From assembly GCA_006386115.1 (NCBI GenBank), contig VFIW01000013.1:1-64000 (forward strand): a stretch of 64,000 nt of DNA, given 5' to 3'. The notes under the pieces are model-generated. The model did no database searches, had not been told where the DNA came from, and saw nothing but the letters and a program-made list of their open reading frames with translations. The position numbers and the translations under genes are program-made. This stretch comes from Globisporangium splendens (Eukaryota; Oomycota; Peronosporomycetes; Pythiales; Pythiaceae). Below, one piece after another: positions 17,746-28,059 of this stretch. Positions within the stretch are counted from its first letter, which is position 1; every line of letters begins with the position of its first letter.

Positions 17746-20579
17746 ATGGACGCGAAGACTGGTGGCCGCGGCGCGGCGCGCAATAGGAATGGGAACAGCA
17801 CCAGCAATGCAACGAGTGTGAGCGCTGGCGGGAAGAAGAGACGGTCCAAGGCGCGCAAGAAGGCAACGGGAGCGGCAGCAGCAGCGGCAACGGCGCCGTC
17901 TTCTGCTTCAGTCGATGGAGATGGTGGAGGAAATGGCGCCAAGATGGCCGCTGCTGCAAACACACCCCACGCTCCAAAGAGCCAAACTGCTGTAGTTGCT
18001 GGGAATGCAAGGAAGGATGCCGCGCCTCCTGCACAGCAGCAACTGCCTCAAGGTCAGCAGGGACAGCTAAAGAAGAAAAAGAACCGGAAACGCCTTCACA
18101 ACGGTGGGAAGGTGGCTGCTGCAAATCGAGCCGCTGGCAATGAAAGCAATTCGACAAGTAGCAACGCTATGCAAGGTGCAAAGAAAATGGCTGGCACAGG
18201 TAAACACGCAACCCCGACGGGCTCCCACAGCAATGCTGCAGTGGCGAAACCAAAGCCACAGGCAGCAGCGGTGTTGACGAGGGCAGCTGCTGCTGCAAAC
18301 GCTTCGGCCACAGTACCAGCCGCGAAAACCACAGGAATCAGAGGAAGCATCCCGAGACCAGAAATCAAGGTGAAGCGAAAGGTCGATGAGGTGAATGCAT
18401 TGAAAACGTGCACTTCTATGTATTGCATTTGACTCATTTGCAGTATTTGCTGTGCTTTTAATGATGTCTACCCAGTCCACGACTCCTACAGCACAAGCGA
18501 TTCCTTGGGGAGACAAAGAGGCAGGAAAATCGTCTGCATTGAAAGTAGCAACTTCTAGCCATGCAGATCCTGTAAAGCCGCCTCCACCAAAGAAACTTAA
18601 AGTCGCGAATACGGTTGCCCAAGTGGAGAAACAGAACACTCACTCTCTGAGTCTCGATGGGAACGTTCCTGCTTTCAAGAGCTCAGTTTCCACGCCAGTC
18701 TCAGCACCAAAGCCAGCAATCGCTTCACCTCAGCAGGTACGATCGTCTGATTCATATACGCTATGCCCATCTTCTTTGTGTTGCTGATTTGTTTGTTTTA
18801 TTGTTGCTTTTGTTCTTTATTTGTTGCACTTTAGTCAATAAAACCTCAAAGTGTGATTGCTGCAGCTAGTACTCAAGCAGCCGTAAAGCAGCAAGCGGCA
18901 CCAGTTGTGGGAGCTGAACCCGTGGAAATTGAGTCGAAGCCAGAGCCTATGGAAGTGGACACTGAAGCTTCCGAAGCATCAGCAGCCCAAGCTGAACAGA
19001 CAAGTGTATCTTTTGCTGCTGAACCTTTCGTTGGTGAGGAACCCTCGTCTGGGAACGAGTCAAGAGATGTTGGAGTGATCGAAGTTGAAGATTCCGAGCC
19101 TGACACACCGAAGGAATCATCGACGAGCGAAGCGCTCGACATGCTTTCTCCAGCGAAGACCCCAACGGTGGACTCGTTCGTAGACGATTCCGCGATTGTA
19201 TCAACAAACATAATATCTGCGGAGGCATCATCTCTTCACAATGCGACTCACTTGGATAAATCGGCTGCGAGTACACCTAGTCCGCTTCATGAGTCGGAAA
19301 ACGAACTGTGGCCATTTTCATCACCGCAGCAAGATCCTCCTGCGAGTGTTCATGACGATCCAGCCGAAGCAGCAAATGTAGCAACTGACAAAGTTGAGAG
19401 TGTCTCGCCACGTGAAACCAGTGAGCCAGAAAATATCGTGATAAGCGAAAGCACACATGCGGGTAATGCTCATGAGGCTGACACAAATCTGGTTTCGGAC
19501 GGTGCAAATCCATCGAGTGAATCGGTTGATCTTCCATCGCACGAAGAGAGCACACACGAAGCTACGATCTCCAGTTCGGCCGACGACCATGAAGAGCGAA
19601 AACAAGAAGACAACGAGGCGAAGGAAGAAAGTGAATCGTTGATCAATGCACAAGAAAATATGGCAGAATCTTCTGTGATCAATCCTCAAGATGACGGGCA
19701 TCGAACTGTTGTCAGCAGCTCGATCCAAAAAATCGTCATTCCTTCACCAGTACGGACGCCACCAAAGTCGCAATGGCCACCACCTCGACCTGCAAATGCG
19801 TGGGGAGCGTCGTTTGGCATGACGATCACTCCAGAGCGAACGCCAGCGACATTGATGTCTGCTTCGTCGCCAGCGTTGGCCACATCGCCACTGAGCTCCT
19901 GGTTCCTCTCCAAAGGTCAAGCGAACTTTGTGCAGCAGGTCGCATTCCCACCCCGCGCATCGAGTGAGCGGCATCATCGTCGGTCGGTCTCGCCCCAGCG
20001 ATTCGTGACCAAGAGCCATGCACAAAACTCCAGCAGTTCGCTAGAAACGGCATTGATAGCGAACCAGGAGGAAGACGACGACGCGCAGGATGGCAACAAC
20101 AACGCCTTCCTGGAGTCACTCACGCAGCAAGCGAGCTGGCGCACGTGGTACGGGAGCGTGGATCAAAAAGATCTCCTCGACCCTCCTCTCCAGCGACTCC
20201 CCGCTGAGGTGCACCAAGCGCTAGATGCAACAAGCTCAGGTGACTTGGCGATGGAGACTTCAGGAGATCAGATTTCTTTACACGAGACCAATGAGAAGAC
20301 GAGCATCGCCGACCTTGAAGATGAGATCAGGTGCGTCTTTTCTATCTTGCTTTGCTACCAGATTCGGTTAGACCTGCTGATGACATTGACGTCTGCGCGT
20401 CTTGTGTCGTTGCTTGATTCATGTTTTTTTTTCTATGCAGAGTGGAGAGAGACAACGCGAGCGTTTTCGCGCACGAGCTCATGCTGATGCTGCAGGGCAA
20501 GACGCTCTCTGGCAAGTTGCTGGAGGAGGAGTACAGAGCCTTGCTCGTGCACGGCGGTCCCCATGTGCAGCACGAATAA
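17746..20579 (+). CDS. Unrecognised four-exon, low-complexity protein
   Basis: Exons 17746-18390, 18476-18736, 18835-20330 and 20441-20579 join in phase (introns of 85, 98 and 110 nt; donors GTGAAT, GTACGA, GTGCGT). The product is about 846 residues. The N-terminal part is Ala/Lys/Asn-rich with basic clusters (KKRRSKARKK, KKKKNRKR) that look like nuclear-localisation signals. The middle is acidic and Ser/Glu-rich with Pro-rich segments. The last exon gives a short conserved-looking helix ending LLEEEYRALLVHGGPHVQHE. The poly-Ala tracts are coding. No domain is recognised; a nuclear or nucleolar protein is a guess from composition. Intron retention would truncate it at 18432. Confidence 0.75.
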
Positions 20580-21506
20580 ATTATGTACAACGTCCGTGGG
20601 TACATCTACCGCTTGCGTCGCATGTATGTGCTCGCTCGTCCCACCTCTTGGTGGTGCTTGATCATTTTATGAAAGGGAACCCATTTCGAATCTCACTCAA
20701 AAGTTGAAGGTCGCGATTCGTCCCTGTTTATCCTCGCAGAAACAAACAGATGCCGGGTTCATTCGAGGGAGGTTGAAGATTCGATCCCTCTTTGTGCCGC
20801 TGGTTGTTGTCTGAGAACAAGGGCAAACGTGGCGTCTTCGTCACAGGAAATGGCTCCCAGTCCACGTGAAACTCCCAGCAACCGTTAGGAAGAAGATCGA
20901 AGTGCGACGTGGGTGCCAGTCGACAGGCACCTCGAGATTCTGTGACGTCGATGCATCGGATCAACACCACTTCTTCCATGAGATGGGGTGGTCAGCATCA
21001 GTTGCGCTTTTTAAAAGGCAGCAGCAAATGAGCTTCTTCGATGCGCCTCTGGGTCCTTTTTAGTACACAAACATAAGGCAAGACACTCGGTCGCCATCGT
21101 GAGATGCGCCTCATCGCGATGGCTGAGCTGTCGTTGCGATTGAGTTCTCTTTGCATCTTGGTGGCACGAAACGAATCACGCTTGTTTCGGCCGCTCTGGT
21201 TGGTCGACAGGCTCGTCGGCAATGCAGGCGTCATCACCCGATCCACTGTACCGTAAAGTTCGCACCTCCCCATCTCCCGTCGCAGATGTATGATTCTGTC
21301 AAAATGTGTGACGACTTGGGTGTCAGGGGGCTTTGAATCTGGCCAGAGACGACAGTTCCGCAAGGCACCTACCTACCTCCAGCAGTTGCGTGAGGCTGAG
21401 GCATTCGATTCTCTCTCTCTGAACGTTGGCTTCTTCGTGTTGCTCAGTTACTATTTTCCCGTTCCAGCGACACAGCTCGTCACAGCATCGCTTTTCGGTT
21501 GACACA
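20580..21506. other. Intergenic region
   Basis: About 930 bases between two plus-strand genes. A minus-strand open frame at 20998-21363 has no recognisable motif. The region should contain the 3' end of the gene before it and the promoter of the zinc-finger gene after it. Confidence 0.45.
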
Positions 21507-22550
21507 ATGGACATGCTCGAGTTGCTCAACCCTGCGTTTGAAGACGGGGACGCAAGAGACCAGCGTCAAGACGTAGCTGCTCATACTGCAGCCAAGATCT
21601 CAGCCAGCACACTCGGGATAGTCCGAATGGACACTGGCGCGGCCGCGATGAGCTTGATGCTACTGAGCCAGGATGAAGAGGACGAGATCTCCGCCGTCAA
21701 GGAAGGGGCAGCACCTGCTCCGATGTGCTCAAACATCATCATCTCCAAGGACCACGACAAAGTGGCCGAGCATTACGATGCGGACGTTTTCACCCCTGTT
21801 TCAAGCTCCACACATTCAGTAATCCCAACCAGCAAGCGGACACATCAACTGCGGAGCGCTTCAAACACACATACCTTGGTGTTCTCCGGCGAGCCTAATT
21901 TGTCTCCAATCGCTGACAAGCTGCAACAGGTCGGGTCGTGGAGAGCCCACGTTCCAAGTACTAAAAGTGCTGGTCAAGGACAATTCGCAAGCCACCGCGA
22001 AGCAAACAAGCGGCATAAATGTGGAGGATCTTCTTCTAATCTGTTGCCGAAGAGTGTGAGCGATCTCTTTATGGAAACCAACAGAACACCATCAGTACCA
22101 TCACAATCAGCAACAAACGCAAAGCGTGGCACCTCACACAAAGAAATGACTTTTGATGAGACAGGAACATCAACTCATCAGCTGCCATTTCCACACGAGG
22201 ATGGCACCAAGAAGCAATACTGCACCGTGACTGGCTGTCTTCGGGTCGCGCTCCACATGGAGAAGTGTGTTGTCCACAAAGGCATGAAACTGTGCTGCAT
22301 GGCCGACTGCTTCCGCCCCGTTCAATCGCGAGGATACTGCAAGTCCCATGGCGGCGGCGCGCGCTGCAAACACCCGGGCTGCAAGAAGGGTGCAATCTCG
22401 AAAGGTCGCTGTCGAGCTCACGGCGGCGGCACCAGATGCGCGATCCCCAATTGTTCCAAGTGGGCACAGCGGTTCGGGTGCTGTGTGCGACATTCCAAGT
22501 CGCTCACACAACAACAACAACAACAACAACTTGGCGCGCGCCTAGTTTAA
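21507..22550 (+). CDS. WRKY19-like zinc-finger protein (four repeats)
   Basis: Intronless, 347 residues from the ATG at 21507 (the frame is open further upstream without an ATG). About 230 residues of Ser/Thr-rich, poorly conserved sequence precede four Cys/His repeats of form C-x4-C-x(n)-C-x2-H at about residues 239-335: CTVTGC, CCMADC, CKHPGC and CAIPNC, each followed by a C-x2-H pair, two of them ending HGGG. This repeat occurs in the plant WRKY19 protein and in a large oomycete family annotated WRKY19-like; there is no WRKY DNA-binding domain. A polyglutamine run of seven (CAA repeats) precedes the C-terminus. DNA or protein binding through zinc is inferred. A paralog with five repeats lies at 37938-39775. 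Confidence 0.85.
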   Translation: MDMLELLNPAFEDGDARDQRQDVAAHTAAKISASTLGIVRMDTGAAAMSLMLLSQDEEDEISAVKEGAAPAPMCSNIIISKDHDKVAEHYDADVFTPVSSSTHSVIPTSKRTHQLRSASNTHTLVFSGEPNLSPIADKLQQVGSWRAHVPSTKSAGQGQFASHREANKRHKCGGSSSNLLPKSVSDLFMETNRTPSVPSQSATNAKRGTSHKEMTFDETGTSTHQLPFPHEDGTKKQYCTVTGCLRVALHMEKCVVHKGMKLCCMADCFRPVQSRGYCKSHGGGARCKHPGCKKGAISKGRCRAHGGGTRCAIPNCSKWAQRFGCCVRHSKSLTQQQQQQQLGARLV

Positions 22551-24146
22551 TCGTTCCAGAAGTCATGTAACATGCCATTTCCTTAACTTACTCAACATAT
22601 CATTTTACGTGTGGTCTCGTCGCCTTGCCTCCTTGCTCCCATCGTGAGTCAGCCGCCGTCTTCTTGCATTTTTCTGTTCAGCGAGCATGCGGTCGTTGAA
22701 GAGAAGGTTCAGTGTCAGCACTGTGCGCTGTCCACATGCACCGCCATGCAGCAAACACAGGGACGCACCATTCTCCATGTCTGCATGTTGTCGTACTCAC
22801 CGAATGTGCGCGGCACTGCGCCACTGACGTGCGGAGTGCTTGTGATGCATATTGAGGCAGCACTGTCACACCAGTCCATGTCTGAAGAGAGAAGCTGCGG
22901 AGTTGAAGTGGCAGTTCTCCCCCGTTTAACTCTGCATTCGCTCTCCGATTAAGTCCGCACCGACCCCACCCATAAAACAGCTGGTTCAGAGAATCTCTCT
23001 CTCTCTCTCTCTCTCTGACACCCCTACCCGCTGCTCCACTCTTTTTCTCTGGAGGAATGTTCCACCTCAAAACCTTGATCTCGAAAATGAAGCGAGGTTT
23101 TAATTGAGCATGTTCTCTCTCTCCTTGTCAACTGCATACTTCATTGTGGAGAAGGGGGGAGGAGCAGGGGTAGTCGAGGTTTTTTTGTTGCTCGAAATGG
23201 GTGGGTGCAGAGCAATCGACCCGCTTCCAACCTCCCTCAAAATACCTACCCGTGCGATTTCCACTTCTCTTTCGTATGTAATCGGGTTTGGAAGAAAACC
23301 CACTGGACCCATTTCTACACCACCTCGACCCGTCCATCTGTACCGTACAGGCGGCAAAGTGGCTGTCTGTTTGCTTGCCTCGAGCTAAAAAACGCAGCCT
23401 GCGGCACCAACAGCGTGCGCTGAAGAAGCACAAGCAGCAGCACCCGCGTCACTGCCCGCAAAACGCATTCGGTTCCGCCTCGTTGCGCTCGCTGCCTCGC
23501 CGGAAGGAAAAAGGTCTCGGAACCCCACCCCCCTCGCACGTGGGAAGGAAAGCAAGCAAGCGACTGACAAACCGTCGTGTGGGTGCGCGCGCGTGGGTCT
23601 GTGTGGCTGTCTTCCCGCCGCCTGCGTCTCGGACGTCCTTTCTGTCGCGGCCAATTGCTCCAAGGCAGCGACCATCCTCCTCCTGTCTTCTTCCGCTGAT
23701 TTCTTCTCGAAGGAAAGCGCCACTACCACCCGACCGCTTCTGTTGGATTTGGCGGTCCGCGCACAAGTCGTTCAGCAGCAGATCAGCACAGAAGGGGACC
23801 CAAGGCGTGCGCATAGTGCGGTATTGGTTCCCGCTTTGCTGGTGAGACGTGGGTGCTGGACGCGCACGACGAACAGCACCCTCGGCGAGTGCGACAAGTG
23901 AGCAAGAGAGAGCGCGCGCGCGTCGTATTTGGTGTTTGGTGCCTGAGTGAGCTGTTTCGGGTGTTTTCTCTTCGTTTTGTCTTTGCTGCTGTCGGTGATA
24001 GGAACTGGTGAGTCTGAGCGACCGAAGAGCGCCCCCAGTCATCGATGAACATTGAGTAACAGGGGGAACTACCAACAACAAAGCAGATCGACAGAATCTA
24101 GGGAAACCGAGCCACGGTTGGAATTTTGCAAACCTCGCAGTTCAAG
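22551..24146. other. 1.6-kb spacer, WNK promoter and 5' leader
   Basis: Contains a (TC)n microsatellite at 22994-23016 and pyrimidine- and purine-rich segments. Several overlapping frames around 23100-24080 on both strands are rich in Arg/Ser/Pro and lack motifs; they look like compositional shadows. A ..CTCGCAG just before the WNK start could be a splice acceptor of a leader intron. Confidence 0.45.
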
Positions 24147-27100
24147 ATGGACGAAGCCGGTGTGTACAAGCGAGATGAAGGGGATCGCCCTGTCGAGCAT
24201 TCTCCGCGTGGGCGATATATCCGATTCGATATTCGCTTAGGTACAGGTGCATACAAGACAGTGTACAAGGCGTATGATACGGATCAAGGCATCGATGTGG
24301 CGTGGAATGCGATCGATATTGGGGTACTCCCAAACACGGAGAAGACGAGAATAATCCAGGAGGTGCAATTGCTGCAGAAGCTGGAGCACAAGAACATCAT
24401 CAACTTTTATGGTTCGTGGTTCTCGAAAGAGAAAAATCAAGTCGTGTTTATCACCGAGATTATGACGTCCGGCACGCTGAAGTCGTATATCAAGCGTGTT
24501 CAGTTTGTGAAATGGAAGATTATCAAGCGGTGGTGCATCCAGATTCTTGAGGGACTGCATTACCTTCACAGTCAGAACCCGCCAGTGATTCATCGCGACT
24601 TGAAATGTGACAATATCTTCATCAATGGGAATACAGGTGATTTGCGAATCGGAGATCTTGGGTTGTCCACTCAGTTGGCTGTGCATAAGAATTCTCGAGC
24701 CCAAAGTGTACTCGGCACTCCTGAATTTATGGCGCCTGAGTTGTACGATGAAAGCTACGACGAAAAAGTTGATATCTACGCGTTCGGCATGTGCGTCTTG
24801 GAGATGGTGACAAAGGAAGTTCCGTACTCGGAGTGTATCAATCCTGCCCAGATCTACAAGAAGGTGACAGCAGGCATCCGACCGAGGGGGTTGCAGAGGA
24901 TCGTCAGTCAAGCAGCGAAGGATTTTATCGAACTCTGTCTTTCTCGTGGCAACGGCTTGATTGATGTGTCGGCGGAGTATTTGCTGGATCATCCATTTTT
25001 GAAAGCTCAAGATGACGACGGTGAAATGGTGCGATGCTTAGAAGAAGATGAGCTTGAGCTAGAGATCAAGCAAGAGCAGAAACGGCTTGCCCATGTGAGC
25101 GAAGAGTCATTTGCTGAGGAGCTGAACATGGAGAGTTGTTCGAAAGGCAGTGATCAATCGCAAGTGACGGATCGACGTAAAATGTTCCCGTCGCTATCCC
25201 TGGAACCGGAAGAACTGTCGACAGCGTCTGGTGCTAGCAGCGCTAGTGCTCTTGGGGGACCTGGAGTAAATCCGATCGGATCCACTGAGTCGAGAAATGA
25301 TATTCAAGCTGAGGAGAAGTCAGCGGGCAAGCATCGAATGGTTGATTTAGCACAGACGAAGCCAGCAGCAGCGGATTTGGTTGCTCCTACTCAGCAGCAG
25401 CCACCTGTGGTTGCTCCTGCTTTGCAGCCGTTGGTAGCTCCAGCAGCTGTTGCAGTGACGACTCCAGTCCTTTCCCCGGGTGTTAGCGCTTCTCCAGAGG
25501 TAGATGAGCCACTCTCAGGGAAGAAGGATGAGGATCACCATGTCAATGACTTCCTCGACACGATGCCAGAAAGTGAGATCAGGATTCAAAATACTCGCAT
25601 GAATGTGATGGGGGGACGTGGCCATCGCCTTGAATTGGAAGATGCTGAAGAATATTCCGAGGAGGAAGTAGCGTCTGGTGAAAGTGCTGAGGTTGGTGGA
25701 CAGCAACAAGTAGAAGTGAATCAAGAAGCCGTATCGGCTCTGTCGGCTCCATCAGCACCTGGCGGACAGCAGGTGGAGGTAACACAAAACTCGCTGTCCG
25801 CCCCCTTGAATGTGCTCGTACCTTCGACAGCACCCGGTCCTGCGCAACGATTACCATCTGAGCCCGTTGTAGATTATAGTCATCTGCGCCGTTCAAGTTT
25901 TCAGGCTCCAGGGGACCATTTGCCTGTTCCAGTCCCTCAGGATCGTTCGACCTTGGACAACAACGGATTTCAAAGTCGACCACCTTCAGCATCGAGCAGC
26001 ACGTCCAGTAGCACCAACGTGGTAAACCCGTCAATTCGCAAGCGCGGTAGACGGCATGAAATTAGAGCAGCTAAAGACCCTGACAACGAGCACAGCATCT
26101 TGTTAAACCTCCGACTGATGATCGATGGGAAGTCGAAAGAAATCAAGTTCCCGTTCAACTTGTTTACAGACAGCACCCATGACGTAGCGTGCGAGCTGGC
26201 TGTGGATGTTGGAATTGTAGAACCAGATCTTGAAGACATCGCAGACTCCATCTCGTTCCTCGTGACGGAAGGCAAAATCAACAATTTACCAGACGTACTG
26301 GAAGACGTATGGGAAGAAGCTCCGGAGCCGCATTCGTTTTCGTCCAAGCCGCTTCCTCATGTGTCGAAGATGAATTTTGTTACGAAGCCTGGGATCCCCC
26401 CTCAGACCATGCAAGTACCAAGCCATCTTTTATCGCCAGCACCGTCAGTCCTTGAGAGAGGGCAGACGGCTCCGGTATATTCGTTGAGTGAGCCTGCGCA
26501 TTCGGATGTTTCTGCCACCAATCACACGGTGTCGATCGGCGGAAGCTTAAACAGCTCACAAGTGTCAGTAACAAATTCGTCGGCGGATGCGTCGTCTACA
26601 GCTCATCGAGAAGTGCCGCCTGCATTTGTTGGTGACGGAAGCCTTGTGAATAGCAGCTCGAGCACAGCAAGTTATGCTTCTAGTGACGTCGGTCGATCTC
26701 CGCACCACACCGCGCAACTAGTGCATGCTACAAGTGAGCTCGGCTTGCATTTGGATGACAATTTTCCGATGCAAATGGATTCGTGGGAACGTGGCATTTC
26801 CCTCGGCTCGGTTTCTGATCCGAATTTTATCCGCAAAGTTCAAGGGCTTGAAGATCATATGAAAATTGCGCGATCAGCTTTCGACGAACGAGATTTGAAT
26901 CTGGTTGCTGCTATTCGAAGTGAAGAAGAAAAGCACCAGCGTGAAGTTGAGAGGTTTCGAAAAAAACTGGAAGAGCTTAACAAACAGCGACAAGCGATTG
27001 CAAATCCCGACCAAGCCCAACAGAATGGAGACGATTTGAATGCGGATGTGGATTTTGGCCAAGTCAATGGTGAAGAGAGTTACCAAGCGCCTGCCTCCAG

Positions 27101-27374
27101 TGGCTTGACGGGGTTTACAAATAATGGCGTTGGGGGGATCGACACTCTCCACAGTCGAAGCCCAAGTCGCATGGAGCTTATGGGAGTACCGCTTGCTGCT
27201 CCGACGTTGACTCGAGCTTTTAGTACTGGAACGAGAAGACCTGATGATTCCGCACACGCTGACCCCGCTACAAGCTACACCAATGGAAATGCTTCGCTGC
27301 CAGGTGGATCCGCATTTTCCGCTCCGTCTCCATCCTATGTCCCGACAATCGAGCCGTCTGCTCGGAATGCATGA
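24147..27374 (+). CDS. WNK-family Ser/Thr kinase
   Basis: Intronless, 1075 residues from the ATG at 24147. The kinase domain spans about 25-290. The glycine loop GTGAYKTVYKAYD carries Lys, while the usual beta-3 lysine is replaced by Asn (VAWNAID near 50-56): the defining With-No-Lysine arrangement in which ATP is held by the loop lysine. Catalytic HRDLKCDN is near 148, DLGL replaces DFG near 170 and the activation segment SVLGTPEFMAPELY is intact. Residues about 648-714 (LLNLRLMIDGKSKEIKFPF and following) match the PF2/autoinhibitory-like domain found after WNK kinase domains. A coiled coil follows near 905-950 (EEKHQREVERFRKKLEELNK). WNKs regulate ion transport and osmotic responses in animals and flowering or osmotic responses in plants; the oomycete role is unknown. 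Confidence 0.95.
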   Translation: MDEAGVYKRDEGDRPVEHSPRGRYIRFDIRLGTGAYKTVYKAYDTDQGIDVAWNAIDIGVLPNTEKTRIIQEVQLLQKLEHKNIINFYGSWFSKEKNQVVFITEIMTSGTLKSYIKRVQFVKWKIIKRWCIQILEGLHYLHSQNPPVIHRDLKCDNIFINGNTGDLRIGDLGLSTQLAVHKNSRAQSVLGTPEFMAPELYDESYDEKVDIYAFGMCVLEMVTKEVPYSECINPAQIYKKVTAGIRPRGLQRIVSQAAKDFIELCLSRGNGLIDVSAEYLLDHPFLKAQDDDGEMVRCLEEDELELEIKQEQKRLAHVSEESFAEELNMESCSKGSDQSQVTDRRKMFPSLSLEPEELSTASGASSASALGGPGVNPIGSTESRNDIQAEEKSAGKHRMVDLAQTKPAAADLVAPTQQQPPVVAPALQPLVAPAAVAVTTPVLSPGVSASPEVDEPLSGKKDEDHHVNDFLDTMPESEIRIQNTRMNVMGGRGHRLELEDAEEYSEEEVASGESAEVGGQQQVEVNQEAVSALSAPSAPGGQQVEVTQNSLSAPLNVLVPSTAPGPAQRLPSEPVVDYSHLRRSSFQAPGDHLPVPVPQDRSTLDNNGFQSRPPSASSSTSSSTNVVNPSIRKRGRRHEIRAAKDPDNEHSILLNLRLMIDGKSKEIKFPFNLFTDSTHDVACELAVDVGIVEPDLEDIADSISFLVTEGKINNLPDVLEDVWEEAPEPHSFSSKPLPHVSKMNFVTKPGIPPQTMQVPSHLLSPAPSVLERGQTAPVYSLSEPAHSDVSATNHTVSIGGSLNSSQVSVTNSSADASSTAHREVPPAFVGDGSLVNSSSSTASYASSDVGRSPHHTAQLVHATSELGLHLDDNFPMQMDSWERGISLGSVSDPNFIRKVQGLEDHMKIARSAFDERDLNLVAAIRSEEEKHQREVERFRKKLEELNKQRQAIANPDQAQQNGDDLNADVDFGQVNGEESYQAPASSGLTGFTNNGVGGIDTLHSRSPSRMELMGVPLAAPTLTRAFSTGTRRPDDSAHADPATSYTNGNASLPGGSAFSAPSPSYVPTIEPSARNA

Positions 27375-28059
27375 CCGTCGTTGAAGTTGTGATTGTTTTG
27401 ATTGGTGAGTGAGTATTTTTTCTTGCTGGAGCCATAAAGGATGAGATAAAAGACACGCCACTGAAAGTGTTTGCAGGATGTGACTAGTGAGAAAAAGCAG
27501 TGAGTGAAGATTATGATATTGGATTATGGGAGGAGGGAGGGGAGCGAAGAAGCAGCGCATGAAGATGTGAATATGTCAAATCAACGGAATTTTCCCGATG
27601 AAAACACAAAAAAGGTAACACTTTCACGTATAAAAGCAACATATAATAGAGCTCAACAAGAAGAAAAACGATCAAGACTCACCAGGTAAATGGCCTGCAA
27701 TTTGTAAAATGAGTGCGTGGGTGGACGTCGCCGTCTGAGAATTCAGGTGAGTCATGCTGCTCTATTTCTGCCTGCTGCAGGTTGTCAAAAGCGTCCTTGT
27801 TACTGAAGTTGCGATCCATTCTAACGACTTTTCTCAGCAACAACAGCTTTGATGACAAGCCAGAATACCTTTCCAGAAGCAGACATGGGTTCTTATCCTT
27901 GCTGCACTCACTTGCTTCATGTCGATGGCAAACTTGAGACTAGACCCTCTGCAGCCAGTGTGCCATCATCGTTTTGACGAAGCTTTGAAAGAGCACGTGA
28001 CATGCGACCGTGTCCCCAGCAACGGCCAAGACCGACGACAAGGCAAGCAAGGACGGTGC
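27375..28059. other. Spacer before the ABCB pseudogene
   Basis: No supported gene. Sequence from about 27700 could include unrecognisable remnants of the missing N-terminal part of the ABCB pseudogene. Confidence 0.4.

Noticed and set aside
20740..20800. tRNA-like T-arm sequence (GATTCGATCCC)
   Set aside because: No acceptor, D or anticodon stems can be drawn around it.
23104..24081. Several overlapping ORFs on both strands upstream of the WNK kinase
   Set aside because: They are Arg/Ser/Pro-rich, have no motifs, overlap one another, and occupy the leader/promoter of the kinase.
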